Positions 26,945 to 36,204 of a DNA stretch of 64,000 nt are shown one piece after another. Under the pieces are notes generated by a model, which saw nothing but the letters and a program-made list of their open reading frames with translations, had not been told where the DNA came from and searched no databases. This DNA is from Vibrio kanaloae (GTDB lineage Bacteria; Pseudomonadota; Gammaproteobacteria; Enterobacterales; Vibrionaceae). Location: contig NZ_AP025497.1 of assembly GCF_024347535.1 (NCBI RefSeq), positions 1,488,001 to 1,552,000 of the forward strand. The letters are read 5' to 3'. The position numbers and the translations under genes are program-made. The number at the start of each line of letters is the position of its first letter. Within the stretch, counting starts at the first letter, position 1.

Positions 26945-27071
26945 TTATAACAAAGCGTTTAAGACAGATTCCCAACGCTCGGCATTTTCGGTTTGCTTTG
27001 AATTTAGTGTTTACGGCACAATGGTTTAGGTCAGGTGGTGGCGTTGCTCACTACTTAACGCGGCGTTATGT
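26945..27071 (+). repeat. attC9 (class L)
   Basis: R'' TTATAAC, R' GTTATGT. Cassette ends match over ten bases (GTTATAAGGC). Confidence 0.9.
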
Positions 27072-27084
27072 GCTCGGAGGAAAT

Positions 27085-27531
27085 ATGGAAATTCAGAAGG
27101 TTCTAAAAACGGATTTAGACGCAGTAACAAGGCTTGTTTCAGAGGTCTCCGCCAAGGATGTACTTCCATTGCTTAATGAACAAGGAAAACAAGAGTATAA
27201 GGACAGAGTATTACCTGACCTAGCGTCTACTCTTGATGATGAGAAGTTTTCATCAATTAAGGCTGTATCGGGTGGGGAAGTTCTAGGTTTTGCCGCTTTG
27301 CGTGGTGGAAATTATCTAACCCATTTGTTTGTTGCAAATTCACAGCAGGGTTCAGGCTTAGGTCGTACTTTATTGAATCATTTGCTTGATCAGACAGACG
27401 CTCGTGAAGTTAGCCTACGTTCATCGGTGAATGCTGTTGGTTTTTACAATCGTAATGGTTTCGTAGCAACAGGTGAAGAAGCCGAGTTCAACGGAATTAG
27501 GTTCGTACCCATGTCTTTAGTACGCACATAA
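27085..27531 (+). CDS. GNAT acetyltransferase (cassette 10)
   Basis: 148 aa from ATG 27085 with CGGAGGAAA before it; the longer frame from 26,998 runs through attC9 and is not used. HLFVANSQQGSGLGRTLLNHLL carries the acetyl-CoA loop (QQGSGLG), and VNAVGFYNRNGF is the C-terminal signature. Substrate unknown. Confidence 0.8.
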   Translation: MEIQKVLKTDLDAVTRLVSEVSAKDVLPLLNEQGKQEYKDRVLPDLASTLDDEKFSSIKAVSGGEVLGFAALRGGNYLTHLFVANSQQGSGLGRTLLNHLLDQTDAREVSLRSSVNAVGFYNRNGFVATGEEAEFNGIRFVPMSLVRT

Positions 27532-27622
27532 CAAAGCATTTAAGAGTGATTCGCAACGCTTGGCGTTTTCGCTTCGCTCAAGTATAGCCAAGTGTCGCTC
27601 ACACCTTAATGCGGCGTTAGTT
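27526..27622 (+). repeat. attC10 (class S)
   Basis: 97-bp site; R'' ACATAAC, R' GTTAGTT; hairpin top TTTCGCTTCGCTCAAG. Confidence 0.9.
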
Positions 27623-28017
27623 TGCAAAGGGCAGAAAAACGTTTATGGTCTAAAAGCCTTGTTCTGCGTTCTAGCTATTCACCTGTTATTTCCCAAAGAC
27701 TTTTCATCGAAATAGGCATCTCGCGTAGCCCGTTTTTCGGTTAATTGGCTTTCGTGTTATTCAATTCTTTCGTGTTAGTAAGGTTCACTTCTCAACGTTC
27801 TTGCGCGCTGCTTCTTTGGTTTTGAAAGTTAAGCAGGAACATTGAAAGATGGTATTTGTGGCTGTCGGCATCTACGAAAGTCTTCTTAGCCAAGTGCGTT
27901 TTGTTGGTTGGGTTTAAATTCTGATCTGTCCGTTTTACTTTTGTGTTCAAAGCCATTAGTTTTAGAGCTAATTCAGCACCTTGGCGCTAAACCTTTAGTT
28001 TCATCGCGGTGGCAAAC
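27617..28017 (+). repeat. Family A cassette, copy 2 (cassette 11)
   Basis: Full-length copy. Minus-strand frame intact with small changes (ALNTKVKRTDQNLNPTNKT). Closed by a class G2 site. Confidence 0.85.
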
Positions 28018-28140
28018 TAACAAAACGCTTAAGACGGACTAACAAACGTTTGGCATTTTTAGTTCGGTTTAGTTGCGTGTTTAAGGTGTTTTAATTGAGT
28101 GAAGTGGCACGTTTGTTAGCCACTTAGCTTAGCGTTAGGC
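28015..28140 (+). repeat. attC11 (class G2)
   Basis: R'' AACTAAC, R' GTTAGGC; inner arms ACTAACAAACGTTTGGC and GTTTGTTAGCC. Confidence 0.9.
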
Positions 28141-28152
28141 ATTTGGAGAAAT

Positions 28153-28569
28153 ATGGATTATCTATCTTTAGCTGTTGGATTTTTGGTGGGGACTTTAACA
28201 GGTGCTTCAGGTACTTATTTTGGAAATAAATATACTGATATTCGCCATAGGCAAGAGCAAAATAAATCTGAACGTGAAATGTGGTTAACCCTTGAAAGTA
28301 AGTACCCCAACTTAATTGCTGAGATGAAAGAAGACTTTTCCAATCCCAAAAATTCGTCTATTAGAAAGTTTGCAATTAAATCTAGTAAAACGACTCTAAA
28401 CGTCGGTGAGCGTTGCTTTGAATACCACACTGATAAACACATTGATATATTTTCTTCGGTAGATTACTTGAAAGATTTAGGTCTTGTCGAAGAGCTTTCT
28501 GTTCAAGGCTGTCCCATGTACCGCTATAAAGAAAGGTTTGCAGAGTACCTAATTGGAAAAAATGCCTAA
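28153..28569 (+). CDS. Membrane-anchored hypothetical protein (cassette 12)
   Basis: 138 aa. One N-terminal helix with glycines (LAVGFLVGTLTGASGTYFG, residues 5-23), then a basic linker DIRHRQEQNKSER and a soluble domain that reads like a small winged-helix or ligand domain (DYLKDLGLVEEL...MYRYKERFAEYLI). Not recognised. RBS TTGGAG at 28,144. Confidence 0.65.
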   Translation: MDYLSLAVGFLVGTLTGASGTYFGNKYTDIRHRQEQNKSEREMWLTLESKYPNLIAEMKEDFSNPKNSSIRKFAIKSSKTTLNVGERCFEYHTDKHIDIFSSVDYLKDLGLVEELSVQGCPMYRYKERFAEYLIGKNA

Positions 28570-28688
28570 CAAAGCGCTTAAGTCAGATTCGCAACACGTG
28601 GCATTTTTAGTATGCGTTGATTTATGTGTTTAAGGTGTTATGCAGTGACTTCGTATTGCGTTGCTCACTACTTAGCTTAGCGTTATGT
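28564..28688 (+). repeat. attC12 (class G)
   Basis: R'' GCCTAAC, R' GTTATGT. A class G site on a gene cassette rather than on family A. Confidence 0.9.
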
Positions 28689-28702
28689 GCAAGGAGGGTT
28701 TT

Positions 28703-29131
28703 ATGTTCAACTTCTTTAAGAAAAAGAAGACAGGCTTGGATGTCGTAATTCATAATCTAACTGTGATGGGATATGACATTCTTCCGTATGGTATTGCTGT
28801 TGCTAAAGCAGAATTAGCCAGCGGTTATCGTCCCGCAGAAGTAGCATCTCATATTGCGTTTACTACTATGGCTCGTGATATCCATGAAGCTGGAGATGAT
28901 TTCCTGAAAATCAGTGCAATTTATCCCCATGGTATGGCACTGCTCGATGTCCTAAAAAGCTGTAAGGATGACAATCTAATGAATCCTACTCAGTGGGAAA
29001 ATGACTCTACAGCTGTGTATCGCATAATTACGATTGATGATCAGCAGTTAGAATGGATCGGAAATATTTTAAATGATCCTGTCGCTGGTAAAGAACGTTT
29101 GGCAAGTAGCAGAATCGACTATCAGGAATAA
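28703..29131 (+). CDS. Hypothetical protein (cassette 13)
   Basis: 142 aa from ATG 28703 with AAGGAGG at 28,691-28,697. It begins MFNFFKKKKTG, common in small cytosolic proteins expressed with membrane partners, followed by helical segments (AVAKAELASGYRPAEVASHI, HEAGDDFLKISAIYPHG). No known domain. Confidence 0.6.
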   Translation: MFNFFKKKKTGLDVVIHNLTVMGYDILPYGIAVAKAELASGYRPAEVASHIAFTTMARDIHEAGDDFLKISAIYPHGMALLDVLKSCKDDNLMNPTQWENDSTAVYRIITIDDQQLEWIGNILNDPVAGKERLASSRIDYQE

Positions 29132-29136
29132 AAAGC

Positions 29137-29265
29137 ACATAACAATCAATTTAAGAGGGATTCACAACGCTTGGCATTTTTGCTTCTACTTCAAATTTAG
29201 TGTTTATGGCACAATGCTTTAGGTGTGGATGGTAGCGTTGTTCACCCCTTAATTGGGCGTTATGT
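29137..29265 (+). repeat. attC13 (class N)
   Basis: R'' ACATAAC, R' GTTATGT; arms CAATTTAAGAGGG and CCCCTTAATTGGGCG. Confidence 0.9.
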
Positions 29266-29296
29266 CACAAGCGCAGGCTAGGAATAAGGAAGTATC

Positions 29297-29956
29297 ATGA
29301 ATAAGAAATTGGCACAAAGGTTTAATGAGCTAAAAGATCAATTGGACACTATTGAGCATACTAAACAACGCGTAAATGGCGCAATGGGAGGCAGCACAGA
29401 TAAAATTGATTCGGAACTATTTACTAGTTGGAAAGTAAAAGTAAGGAACTTGCTTGTCACTGCGTGTGGAGAAAAATCTCAGCATTTCCAGGCGTTTACT
29501 GCGGGTGAAAAGAAAATCTACTCTATGGAATCTGAGTACTCTATCAAGAAGAGACTCGGTGCTATTTTTGATGCAGCCAAAGAAGATTTTGAAGGTGGGT
29601 ATTTGAACTCACTTAAGCAGCTTGTCCAAGCTGAAGTTTTTGACAGTGAGTTGGAGCAAGCTGAAGAGCTTCTTAGAAGCGGGTATAAATTGGCATCAGC
29701 CGTAATTGCTGGTGTGGTATTAGAAACTGCTCTGAGGGATTTGTGCTCAGACAATAATATACCTCATGGGAAGCTCGATACAATGAACTCACAGCTAGCA
29801 AAGCAAGGGCTATATAACAAGCTTCAACAAAAGCGAATTACTGCAATTGCTGATATTCGCAATAGTGCCGCACATGGAAAACCGGAGCTGTTTTCAGAAA
29901 CAGATGTAGAAAACATGATTCGAGATATCGAAGGTTTTTTACTCAACCATATGTAA
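29297..29956 (+). CDS. HEPN/DUF4145-like protein (cassette 14)
   Basis: 219 aa, helical. The second half SGYKLASAVIAGVVLETALRDLC, then ITAIADIRNSAAHGKPE near residues 186-202, is the DUF4145/HEPN layout, with RNSAAH being the Rx4H ribonuclease motif with Asn next to Arg. The first half is coiled-coil-like (RFNELKDQLDTIEHTKQRV). RBS AAGGAAG. Role unknown; RNase activity inferred from the motif. Confidence 0.65.
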   Translation: MNKKLAQRFNELKDQLDTIEHTKQRVNGAMGGSTDKIDSELFTSWKVKVRNLLVTACGEKSQHFQAFTAGEKKIYSMESEYSIKKRLGAIFDAAKEDFEGGYLNSLKQLVQAEVFDSELEQAEELLRSGYKLASAVIAGVVLETALRDLCSDNNIPHGKLDTMNSQLAKQGLYNKLQQKRITAIADIRNSAAHGKPELFSETDVENMIRDIEGFLLNHM

Positions 29957-30052
29957 CATAACAAAGCATTTAAGAGTGATTCGCAACGCTTGGCAGTTTC
30001 GCTTCGCTCAAGTATAGCCAAGCGCCGCTCACACCTTAATGCGGCGTTATGC
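29956..30052 (+). repeat. attC14 (class S)
   Basis: R'' ACATAAC overlaps the last base of the HEPN stop codon; R' GTTATGC. Confidence 0.9.
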
Positions 30053-30078
30053 GTAATCGATGGACTACGGAGTATTAG

Positions 30079-30624
30079 ATGGAAGTAGTAGAAGCGGAAA
30101 AATCGGATTTAGATTCATTCTTTGCGTATCTTGAAAATCAGCTGTCTGAAAATGGTAATGGAGAAGTTCCTCTTTTCCAGCCAATGTCCAGAGAGCAAAG
30201 TGAAATTCCAGAAGCAACAAAAGATAAGTTTATCCAAGGCTTTTCCCATCACTTTGGCGATTTAGGTTGGAGAAAGCTCTGGGTTGTAAAAGACACCTCT
30301 GGAAGTATCAAAGGTCACATTGATCTTCGCCACCACGGTGATGATAGCCGTTCTCATCGAGTTCTACTTGGTATGGGCGTAGATGTTTCCTGCCGGAAGC
30401 AAGGTATTGGTCAACGACTTATTGATGCGGTTATAAATTTCTGCCAAGAAAAAGCCGAAATTGACTGGCTTGATCTTTGTGTACTATCAGAGAATTTCCC
30501 AGCAAAGAACCTCTACCTAAAAGCAGGGTTCGATGTTGTTGGAGAGTTCAAAGATCAATATAGAATCGACGGTTTGTCAGTCTCGGAAACTGCAATGACA
30601 AAGTACGTCAAAAATTACGCATAA
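30079..30624 (+). CDS. GNAT acetyltransferase (cassette 15)
   Basis: 181 aa. LLGMGVDVSCRKQGIGQRLIDAVI contains the acetyl-CoA loop (RKQGIG) near residues 107-113; LSENFPAKNLYLKAGFDVVG is the C-terminal GNAT block, of the RimI/YhhY-like type. RBS CGGAG upstream. Substrate unknown. Confidence 0.8.
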   Translation: MEVVEAEKSDLDSFFAYLENQLSENGNGEVPLFQPMSREQSEIPEATKDKFIQGFSHHFGDLGWRKLWVVKDTSGSIKGHIDLRHHGDDSRSHRVLLGMGVDVSCRKQGIGQRLIDAVINFCQEKAEIDWLDLCVLSENFPAKNLYLKAGFDVVGEFKDQYRIDGLSVSETAMTKYVKNYA

Positions 30625-30715
30625 CAAAGCATTTAAGAGTGATTCGCAACGCTTGGCAGTTTCGCTTCGCTCAAGTATAGCCAAGCGTCGCTCACACCTT
30701 AATGCGGCGTTATAC
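30619..30715 (+). repeat. attC15 (class S)
   Basis: R'' GCATAAC, R' GTTATAC. Nearly identical to attC14. Confidence 0.9.
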
Positions 30716-30730
30716 ATTTCGGAGGTTTCG

Positions 30731-31588
30731 GTGGCTAAAAGAACATCCATTCCCAAAAGGGTCAAAGAGATATTAAGAGAAGAAGTTGGCTTTGGTTGCC
30801 CCGTGAGAGATTGTGGTAACCCATACTTGGAATATCATCATTTCGATCCTCCAGTTCATATCAAGCCCCACAACGACCCCCAAGGTATGATTGCACTATG
30901 TGCTCAGCATCATAAAAAGGCAGATGGTAATGCTTATACAACTGAGCAGTTGCATGAGTTTAAAAAGAATCGTGTTCACTCTAAGCAAGTAAAAGGTAAT
31001 CTTGATTGGCTGCGCCGAGATTTATTGTCGATCGTTGGGGGTAACCTTTACTACGAAACACCTGTTCCAGTTCAAATTGATGGGCACAATTTGGTGTCAT
31101 TTTCACGAGATGCAAGTGGCTTTCAGAGATTAAGCATTAACATGCTTAGTTTAAGAGCTGAAGAGCGGCTAATCATAGACGAGAACTCTTGGGAGAATAT
31201 TGGTAATCCAGTCGACCTGCGTTCACCTCCTCAAGGCAAGGAATTAGAAGTCAGCTACAACAATGGTGACTATTTATATCTGCGATTCTCAGAAATTGAA
31301 AATGAAGAGCAGCTGAAATCGAAATATGGTGTTTCGTACAGTTTTGACTTTAAATTCCCAATTACAGCTGTGGAAATTAACTTTGCTATTGGTGAAACTA
31401 ACATAGACTTTTCCTCCTCTGGAACTAGCGTAATGGGTAATAGCATCACAAGTGGTGTAATGGCTTATTGTAGTGTAGGTTTTTGTATTAAAACGGAAAT
31501 TGATTGGCAACAAAACCCTAAATGGAAACTAGAGCAAAGGTATGAAACTCGCCAAGACAACGTCATTAAAGTAGCATTTGGGAAATAA
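30731..31588 (+). CDS. HNH endonuclease-like protein (cassette 16)
   Basis: 285 aa from GTG 30731 (CGGAGG at 30,720-30,725); the apparent earlier start lies in attC15. N-terminal HNH/zinc block: CPVRDCGNPYLEYHHFDPP, then MIALCAQHHKKADG, so Cys pair, HH, and the final HH of the beta-beta-alpha metal nuclease. The remaining 180 residues are beta-rich and unrecognised, perhaps a target-binding domain. A nuclease role is inferred from the motif; defence is possible. Confidence 0.7.
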   Translation: MAKRTSIPKRVKEILREEVGFGCPVRDCGNPYLEYHHFDPPVHIKPHNDPQGMIALCAQHHKKADGNAYTTEQLHEFKKNRVHSKQVKGNLDWLRRDLLSIVGGNLYYETPVPVQIDGHNLVSFSRDASGFQRLSINMLSLRAEERLIIDENSWENIGNPVDLRSPPQGKELEVSYNNGDYLYLRFSEIENEEQLKSKYGVSYSFDFKFPITAVEINFAIGETNIDFSSSGTSVMGNSITSGVMAYCSVGFCIKTEIDWQQNPKWKLEQRYETRQDNVIKVAFGK

Positions 31589-31590
31589 AT

Positions 31591-31719
31591 GTATAACAAA
31601 GCGTTTAAGACAGATTCCCAACGCTTGGCATTTTTCATTCCTTCGTTGGGTTTTGTGTTTACGTGGCAATGGTTTAGGTTAGGTGGTAGCGTTGCTCACT
31701 ACTTAACGCGGCGTTAGTT
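31591..31719 (+). repeat. attC16 (class L)
   Basis: R'' GTATAAC, R' GTTAGTT; cassette ends match over 11 bases (GTTATACATTT). Confidence 0.9.
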
Positions 31720-32115
31720 TGCAAAGGGAAGAAAAGCATTTATGGTCTAAAAGCTTTGTTCTACGCTCTAGCTATTCACCTGTTATTCCCCAAAGACTTT
31801 TCATCGAAATAGGCATCTCGCGTAGCCCGTTTTTCGGTTAATTGGCTTTTGTGTTATTCAATCCTTTCGTGTTAGTAAGGTTCATTTATCAATGTTCTTG
31901 CGCGCTGCTTCTTTGGTTTTGAAAGTTAAGCGGGAACATTTAAAGATGGGTATTTGTGGTTGTCGGCATCTACGAAAGTCTCCTTAGCCCAGTTTGTTTT
32001 GTTGGTTGGGTTTAAATTCTGAGCTGTCCGTTTTACTTTTGCGTTCAAAGCCAGTAGTTTCATAACCAATTCAGCACCTTGGCGCCAAACCTTTGGTTTC
32101 ATCGTGGTGGCAAAC
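31714..32115 (+). repeat. Family A cassette, copy 3 (cassette 17)
   Basis: Full length, with one extra G in the middle (AAGATGGGTATTTG) that shifts the minus-strand frame after about residue 38. Several substitutions (CCCAGTTTG for CCAAGTGCG). Confidence 0.85.
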
Positions 32116-32237
32116 TAACAAAGCGCTTAAGGCAGACTCGCAACGCATGGCATTTTTAGTATGCGTTGATTCATGTGTTTAAGGTGTTATGCGGTGGCTT
32201 CGTATTACGTTGCTCACTACTTAGCTTAGCGTTATGT
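32113..32237 (+). repeat. attC17 (class G)
   Basis: R'' AACTAAC, R' GTTATGT. Confidence 0.9.
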
Positions 32238-32320
32238 GCTTTCAAGGTTCAAGGTAAGTGCGAGTAGTCTGAATAGATTCTATCCAACACATTTTTAATA
32301 TCAGCGGACAAGGAAGCGTA

Positions 32321-32566
32321 ATGACTATAGATGACACATTTTGGCTAGCAGCCAAGAGGAAGGGGTTTGTTCGGTTCATAGTTGAAACAGGTTTACCATT
32401 TAGTCTAATCATGTTTATTGCAACTGGAGTCATTTACGATCAATTTGGTGATGGCTTTCTAAATTTGAACGTATTGAAACATTTGGTTGTTTGGCTAGTC
32501 GGTGGCGTATTTTTTGGTATTTACCAGTGGTATAACTTAAAACGGCGAGCGTCCGGACAGGTCTGA
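32321..32566 (+). CDS. Small two-helix membrane protein (cassette 18)
   Basis: 81 aa with two hydrophobic helices (FSLIMFIATGVIYD and LVVWLVGGVFFGIYQW) and a basic tail KRRASGQV, so probably a hairpin in the inner membrane. RBS AAGGA at 32,310. About 80 bases precede the gene in its cassette, longer than usual, and could hold a promoter. Confidence 0.65.
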   Translation: MTIDDTFWLAAKRKGFVRFIVETGLPFSLIMFIATGVIYDQFGDGFLNLNVLKHLVVWLVGGVFFGIYQWYNLKRRASGQV

Positions 32567-32596
32567 AATAGGTAAACACGTACTTGGGTGGTACGC

Positions 32597-32723
32597 ACAT
32601 AACAAAGCGTTTAAGACGGATTCACAACGCTTGGCATTTTTGGTTTGAACTAGCTTTAGTGTTTACGGCACAATGGTTTAGGTTTGGTGGTCGCGTTGTT
32701 CACCACTTAACGCGGCGTTAGTT
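32597..32723 (+). repeat. attC18 (class L)
   Basis: R'' ACATAAC, R' GTTAGTT. Confidence 0.9.
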
Positions 32724-33118
32724 TGCAAAGGGCAGAAAAGCGTTTGTGGTCTAAAAGCCTTGTTCTGCGTTCTAGCTATTCACCTGTTATTTCCCAAAGA
32801 CTTTTCATCGAAATAGGCATCTCGCGTAGCCCGTTTTTCGGTTAATTGGCGGTCGTGTTATTCATTTCTTCCGTGTTTGTAAGGTTCATTTTTCCATGTT
32901 CTAGCGCGCTTCTTCTTTGGTTTTGAAAGTTAAGCGGGAACATTGAAAGATGGTATTTGTGGCCGTCGGCATCTACGAAAGTCTTCTTAGCCAAGTGCGT
33001 TTTGTTAGTTGGCTTTAAATTATGAGCTGCCCGTTTTACTTTTGCATTCAAAGCCAGTAGTTTCACTACTAATTCAGCACCTTGGCGCTAAACCTCTGGT
33101 TTCATCGTGGTGGCAAAC
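32718..33118 (+). repeat. Family A cassette, copy 4 (cassette 19)
   Basis: Full length. Here the minus-strand frame is longest, 74 codons from GTG 33066 to 32842, because the usual stop is changed (ALEHGKMNLTNTEE). Confidence 0.85.
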
Positions 33119-33241
33119 TAACAAAGCGCTTAAGACGGACTAACAAACGTTGGGCATTTTTAGCTTGGTTTAATTTTGTGTTTAAGGTGTTTTAATTGAG
33201 TGAAGTGGTAGGTTTGTTAGCCACTTAGCTTGGCGTTATGT
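33116..33241 (+). repeat. attC19 (class G2)
   Basis: R'' AACTAAC, R' GTTATGT; the right arm is CTTAGCTTGGCG. Confidence 0.9.
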
Positions 33242-33254
33242 GCATGGAGGCATA

Positions 33255-33833
33255 ATGAACATAGGTATATACATTTACGATCAAGCTGAAGTTCTTGATT
33301 TCTCAGGTCCATTTGAAGTTTTCAGTACAGCTAAGCGGCTTGGTGCTGATAGTTTGAACGTATTTCTAGTTTCAGAAAGTTCTGAGCCTGTTGTTGCTCG
33401 TGGTGGCTTTAAAGTTTTGCCGGATTATTCCCTCCAGGATCATCCACCAATAGACTTACTGGTTGTTGTGGGTGGGGTACACACTGGCGAAATGTGTAAA
33501 CCGAATATCATGGATTGGTTAGCTTTGATAGTTCCTAATACATCCGAAGTTGCATCAGTTTGTACTGGTGTTTTTCTTTTAGCTCAAGCTGGTTTAATCA
33601 ATAATTTAACAGTGACCACCCATTGGGAAGATATTCCCGATTTAGCTACTCAGTTTCCAAACTTGAATGTTGTTAGTAACCAACGGTGGGTGACTTCAGG
33701 AAAACTAACCACTTCTGGTGGTATCTCTGCGGGTATCGACATGAGTTTACATATCGTGTCAAAGCACTACGGTAAGAAGTTTGCCGATTTAGTGGCAAGG
33801 CAAATGGAGTACAACTGGCAAGAATGCACATAA
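33255..33833 (+). CDS. DJ-1/PfpI family protein (cassette 20)
   Basis: 192 aa from ATG 33255 (GGAGG at 33,246-33,250). MNIGIYIYDQAEVLDFSGPFEVFS opens a class I glutamine-amidotransferase-like fold; the nucleophile elbow is SVCTGVFLLAQAG with Cys near residue 102, and TTHW supplies the usual His. This is the GATase-like domain of AraC-type regulators or isonitrile hydratase (InhA-like), here without a DNA-binding domain. Confidence 0.8.
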   Translation: MNIGIYIYDQAEVLDFSGPFEVFSTAKRLGADSLNVFLVSESSEPVVARGGFKVLPDYSLQDHPPIDLLVVVGGVHTGEMCKPNIMDWLALIVPNTSEVASVCTGVFLLAQAGLINNLTVTTHWEDIPDLATQFPNLNVVSNQRWVTSGKLTTSGGISAGIDMSLHIVSKHYGKKFADLVARQMEYNWQECT

Positions 33834-33952
33834 CAAGCAATTTAAGCAGACTGTCAACGCTTGGCATTTCCAGCACGGTTTAGCTTCAGTGATTTAGGTG
33901 GTAAATTTGAGTGTATTGGTAGCGTTGTCAGCTACTTAATTGGGCGTTATGT
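33828..33952 (+). repeat. attC20 (class N)
   Basis: R'' ACATAAC, R' GTTATGT; cassette ends match over ten bases (GTTATGTGCA). Confidence 0.9.
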
Positions 33953-33979
33953 TTTTCTCGATATAAGCAGAGTATTGGA

Positions 33980-34279
33980 ATGGATAAAAAAGTAGAGTTA
34001 GCTCTAGAAGCTATAAAAGCCTCTCGCGGTACGGAGTTGGGGGAATACGGGATCGATTTGTTTGTATCTCATCATTTAGATGAACTCCCTGCAGCAGTAT
34101 GGCTAGAAATTTTAGGCAAAGAAAATCCAAGCTTTGACGACATTTTGTCTGCACTGGTAGTCGCTTACGTGGAAGACGACGTCTGTGATTTTACGTTGCC
34201 CAATGATGTCACAAATTACTTAATAAGCGTTTCATTTGATGAAAATGGTCAAGTTGTTGATATTTCGATGGAAAGCTGA
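33980..34279 (+). CDS. Hypothetical acidic protein (cassette 21)
   Basis: 99 aa, acidic and soluble. ELGEYGIDLFVSHHLDELPAAVW, SFDDILSALVV and VSFDENGQVVDISMES suggest a small alpha/beta immunity-like fold of the kind seen in contact-inhibition immunity proteins; that is only an impression. No recognised domain. Confidence 0.55.
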   Translation: MDKKVELALEAIKASRGTELGEYGIDLFVSHHLDELPAAVWLEILGKENPSFDDILSALVVAYVEDDVCDFTLPNDVTNYLISVSFDENGQVVDISMES

Positions 34280-34287
34280 GAATACAA

Positions 34288-34413
34288 ACATAACAAACTG
34301 TTCAAGAGTGATTCGCAACGCGTGGCATTTTTATTATGCGTTGGTTTTGGTGTTTAAGGTGGTATGCGGGAGCTTCGGTATTGCGTCGCTCACACCTTAA
34401 CAGGGCGTTATAC
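34288..34413 (+). repeat. attC21 (class T)
   Basis: R'' ACATAAC, R' GTTATAC. Its right arm CACACCTTAACAGGGCG is the best intact match to the attachment core of the 45-56 kb element. Confidence 0.9.
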
Positions 34414-34427
34414 CTATTGAGGAAAAT

Positions 34428-35009
34428 ATGTTGAAATTTCAAAGAGTCATGGAAGATTTGGAGCAGTTCGGGATCAAGAATGATCTTGCTCAATCTGATA
34501 AATCAAAGAAGTACCTGAATATCACAAAAGACACAGGTGAGTTTCTCTCTGTGCTTGTCAAATCAACGGGCGCGCGCAGGATCTTGGAAATTGGCACATC
34601 TAACGGATATTCGACAATTTGGTTAGCATCGGCACTTCCCAATGATGGTAAGGTTTACACCATTGAAGTAAACCCTCAGAAAATCGTGGAAGCCTCACTA
34701 AACTTCAGTCAAACGCATACAAGCTCGAAGATTATTCAGCTTGTCGGAGACGTTACAGAAGTTCTATCTGATGTGCCTGAAAGTGTGGATTTCATCTTCC
34801 TCGATGCTGACAGAAAAACCTATGTATCGTTAGCGGACGATCTATTAAATCTTCTGAGGACAGGTGGCTTACTGGTATGTGACAATGCAACTTCTCATGC
34901 AGATGAGCTTGCAGAATTTATATCATGGGTAAACTCTCAGCAAAACCTCAGTGTTTCGCTAGTGCCAGTCGGAAAAGGTGAATTGCTGGTTTATAAAGGT
35001 GAAAAATAG
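34428..35009 (+). CDS. SAM-dependent O-methyltransferase (cassette 22)
   Basis: 193 aa. SAM motif I ILEIGTSNGYSTIWLA near residues 51-66, acidic residue in YTIEVNP, DFIFLDADR (metal-binding D) and LLVCDNATSH, the layout of the class I catechol/caffeoyl-CoA O-methyltransferase family (OMT_3). Substrate unknown. RBS GAGGAAA. Confidence 0.8.
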   Translation: MLKFQRVMEDLEQFGIKNDLAQSDKSKKYLNITKDTGEFLSVLVKSTGARRILEIGTSNGYSTIWLASALPNDGKVYTIEVNPQKIVEASLNFSQTHTSSKIIQLVGDVTEVLSDVPESVDFIFLDADRKTYVSLADDLLNLLRTGGLLVCDNATSHADELAEFISWVNSQQNLSVSLVPVGKGELLVYKGEK

Positions 35010-35137
35010 GTATAACAAAGCGTTCAAGAGGGATTCCCAACGCTCGGCATTTTGGGTTTGATTCAGCTTTAGTGATTACGGCACAATGATTCAGGTTGGG
35101 TGGTCTGCGTTGCTCACCCCTTAACGCGGCGTTATAC
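35010..35137 (+). repeat. attC22 (class L)
   Basis: R'' GTATAAC, R' GTTATAC; cassette ends match over 12 bases. Confidence 0.9.
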
Positions 35138-35165
35138 AACATTCAGAATGAGGAGTACCAATCTT

Positions 35166-36113
35166 ATGGCGAAGCCAGGGGATGATCTTGAAAAAATAGT
35201 GGAGTTAATAGAAAGATCTATTTCTCCATCTTCAGTTATTCGTCAGAATGTGTTGTTGCCAGTGTTGAATTCGCCAACAGGAAGAACTAGGCAATGTGAC
35301 GTTGTCATTGAGAGTAGCCCTGAATTTCGTTGTAACTTAACAATAGTTGAGGTTCAAGACCGTAAGTCGCCAGTTAATATTGCTACCTTTAACGATTGGT
35401 TAACGAAGTTAGATGATGTCGGCGCTAACAGCTTAATTTGTATTTCGCGGAAAGAATTCCCAGAAAGTGTAAAGGAAGTAGCAAGGTTTCAAGGCAATAG
35501 GGTTCTTCTGGTTAACCTAAAAGAAGAAACTCCAGATACACTTCCACTGAACTTTTTGTCCTTTTATGTGGCATATGAAAACGTCAGTATTACCGGTATA
35601 GATGCTTTGAGTTGTTGCGTCGAGAAGGGCAATGCTGATTTAGCATTACTAGACTCTCAAATCATGCACTCAAATGAAAAAATATGGTCTACAGACAAAG
35701 TATCAAACATGTCTATAGTCGAATTACTATCTCCTTTAATCAAGGAGTTACATTATGACGCAAAAGGAATAGTAAAAGACGTGGCTTCTTTTACGTTTCA
35801 AAACGACAGACGCTTGGTTCTATATTGCAACATGAATGGCGAATATATCCGGGTTGGTTTAAATGTGGTTGTTCAATATGCTTACGATAATCACCTTCTT
35901 CCCATGACGGTATCTAGCTATGAACAAATTGATCACGGAGTATTGGCTTGGGTTTTCGAAATAGATCATGAAACAAGCCATGGCAAAATAAAAACTAAAG
36001 TCCCTGTCATTAAGCATGGTGACAATGCGTATGAAATGCTGGATGTTATCAACTCTACTGGTTTCAACTCTCAGGTGACAATAAGAAGTCTAGAGCAAAA
36101 ACCTGTTGTATAA
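35166..36113 (+). CDS. Putative PD-(D/E)xK nuclease-like protein (cassette 23)
   Basis: 315 aa from ATG 35166; the frame upstream lies in attC22. Residues 40-70 read RQCDVVIES...LTIVEVQDRKSPVN, i.e. an Asp followed by an E-x-Q/D strand and basic residues, the usual core of restriction-endonuclease-like folds (R..DV.I...IE.K.R), and FNDWLTKLDDVGANSLICIS fits the following helix-strand. Lys is replaced by Gln in ExQ, seen in some active families. C-terminal 200 aa not recognised. Function inferred. Confidence 0.55.
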   Translation: MAKPGDDLEKIVELIERSISPSSVIRQNVLLPVLNSPTGRTRQCDVVIESSPEFRCNLTIVEVQDRKSPVNIATFNDWLTKLDDVGANSLICISRKEFPESVKEVARFQGNRVLLVNLKEETPDTLPLNFLSFYVAYENVSITGIDALSCCVEKGNADLALLDSQIMHSNEKIWSTDKVSNMSIVELLSPLIKELHYDAKGIVKDVASFTFQNDRRLVLYCNMNGEYIRVGLNVVVQYAYDNHLLPMTVSSYEQIDHGVLAWVFEIDHETSHGKIKTKVPVIKHGDNAYEMLDVINSTGFNSQVTIRSLEQKPVV

Positions 36114-36204
36114 CAAAGCATTTAAGAGTGATTCGCAACGCTTGGCGCTTTCGCTTCGCTCAAGTATAGCCAAGCGCCGCTCACACCTTAATGCGGCGTT
36201 AGTT
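36108..36204 (+). repeat. attC23 (class S)
   Basis: R'' GTATAAC overlaps the gene stop; R' GTTAGTT. Confidence 0.9.

Noticed and set aside
26998..27084. N-terminal extensions of cassette genes starting inside the preceding attC (also 24,479, 30,653, 35,100, 59,645)
   Set aside because: The true starts lie after the cassette boundary and have Shine-Dalgarno sequences; the extensions translate attC.
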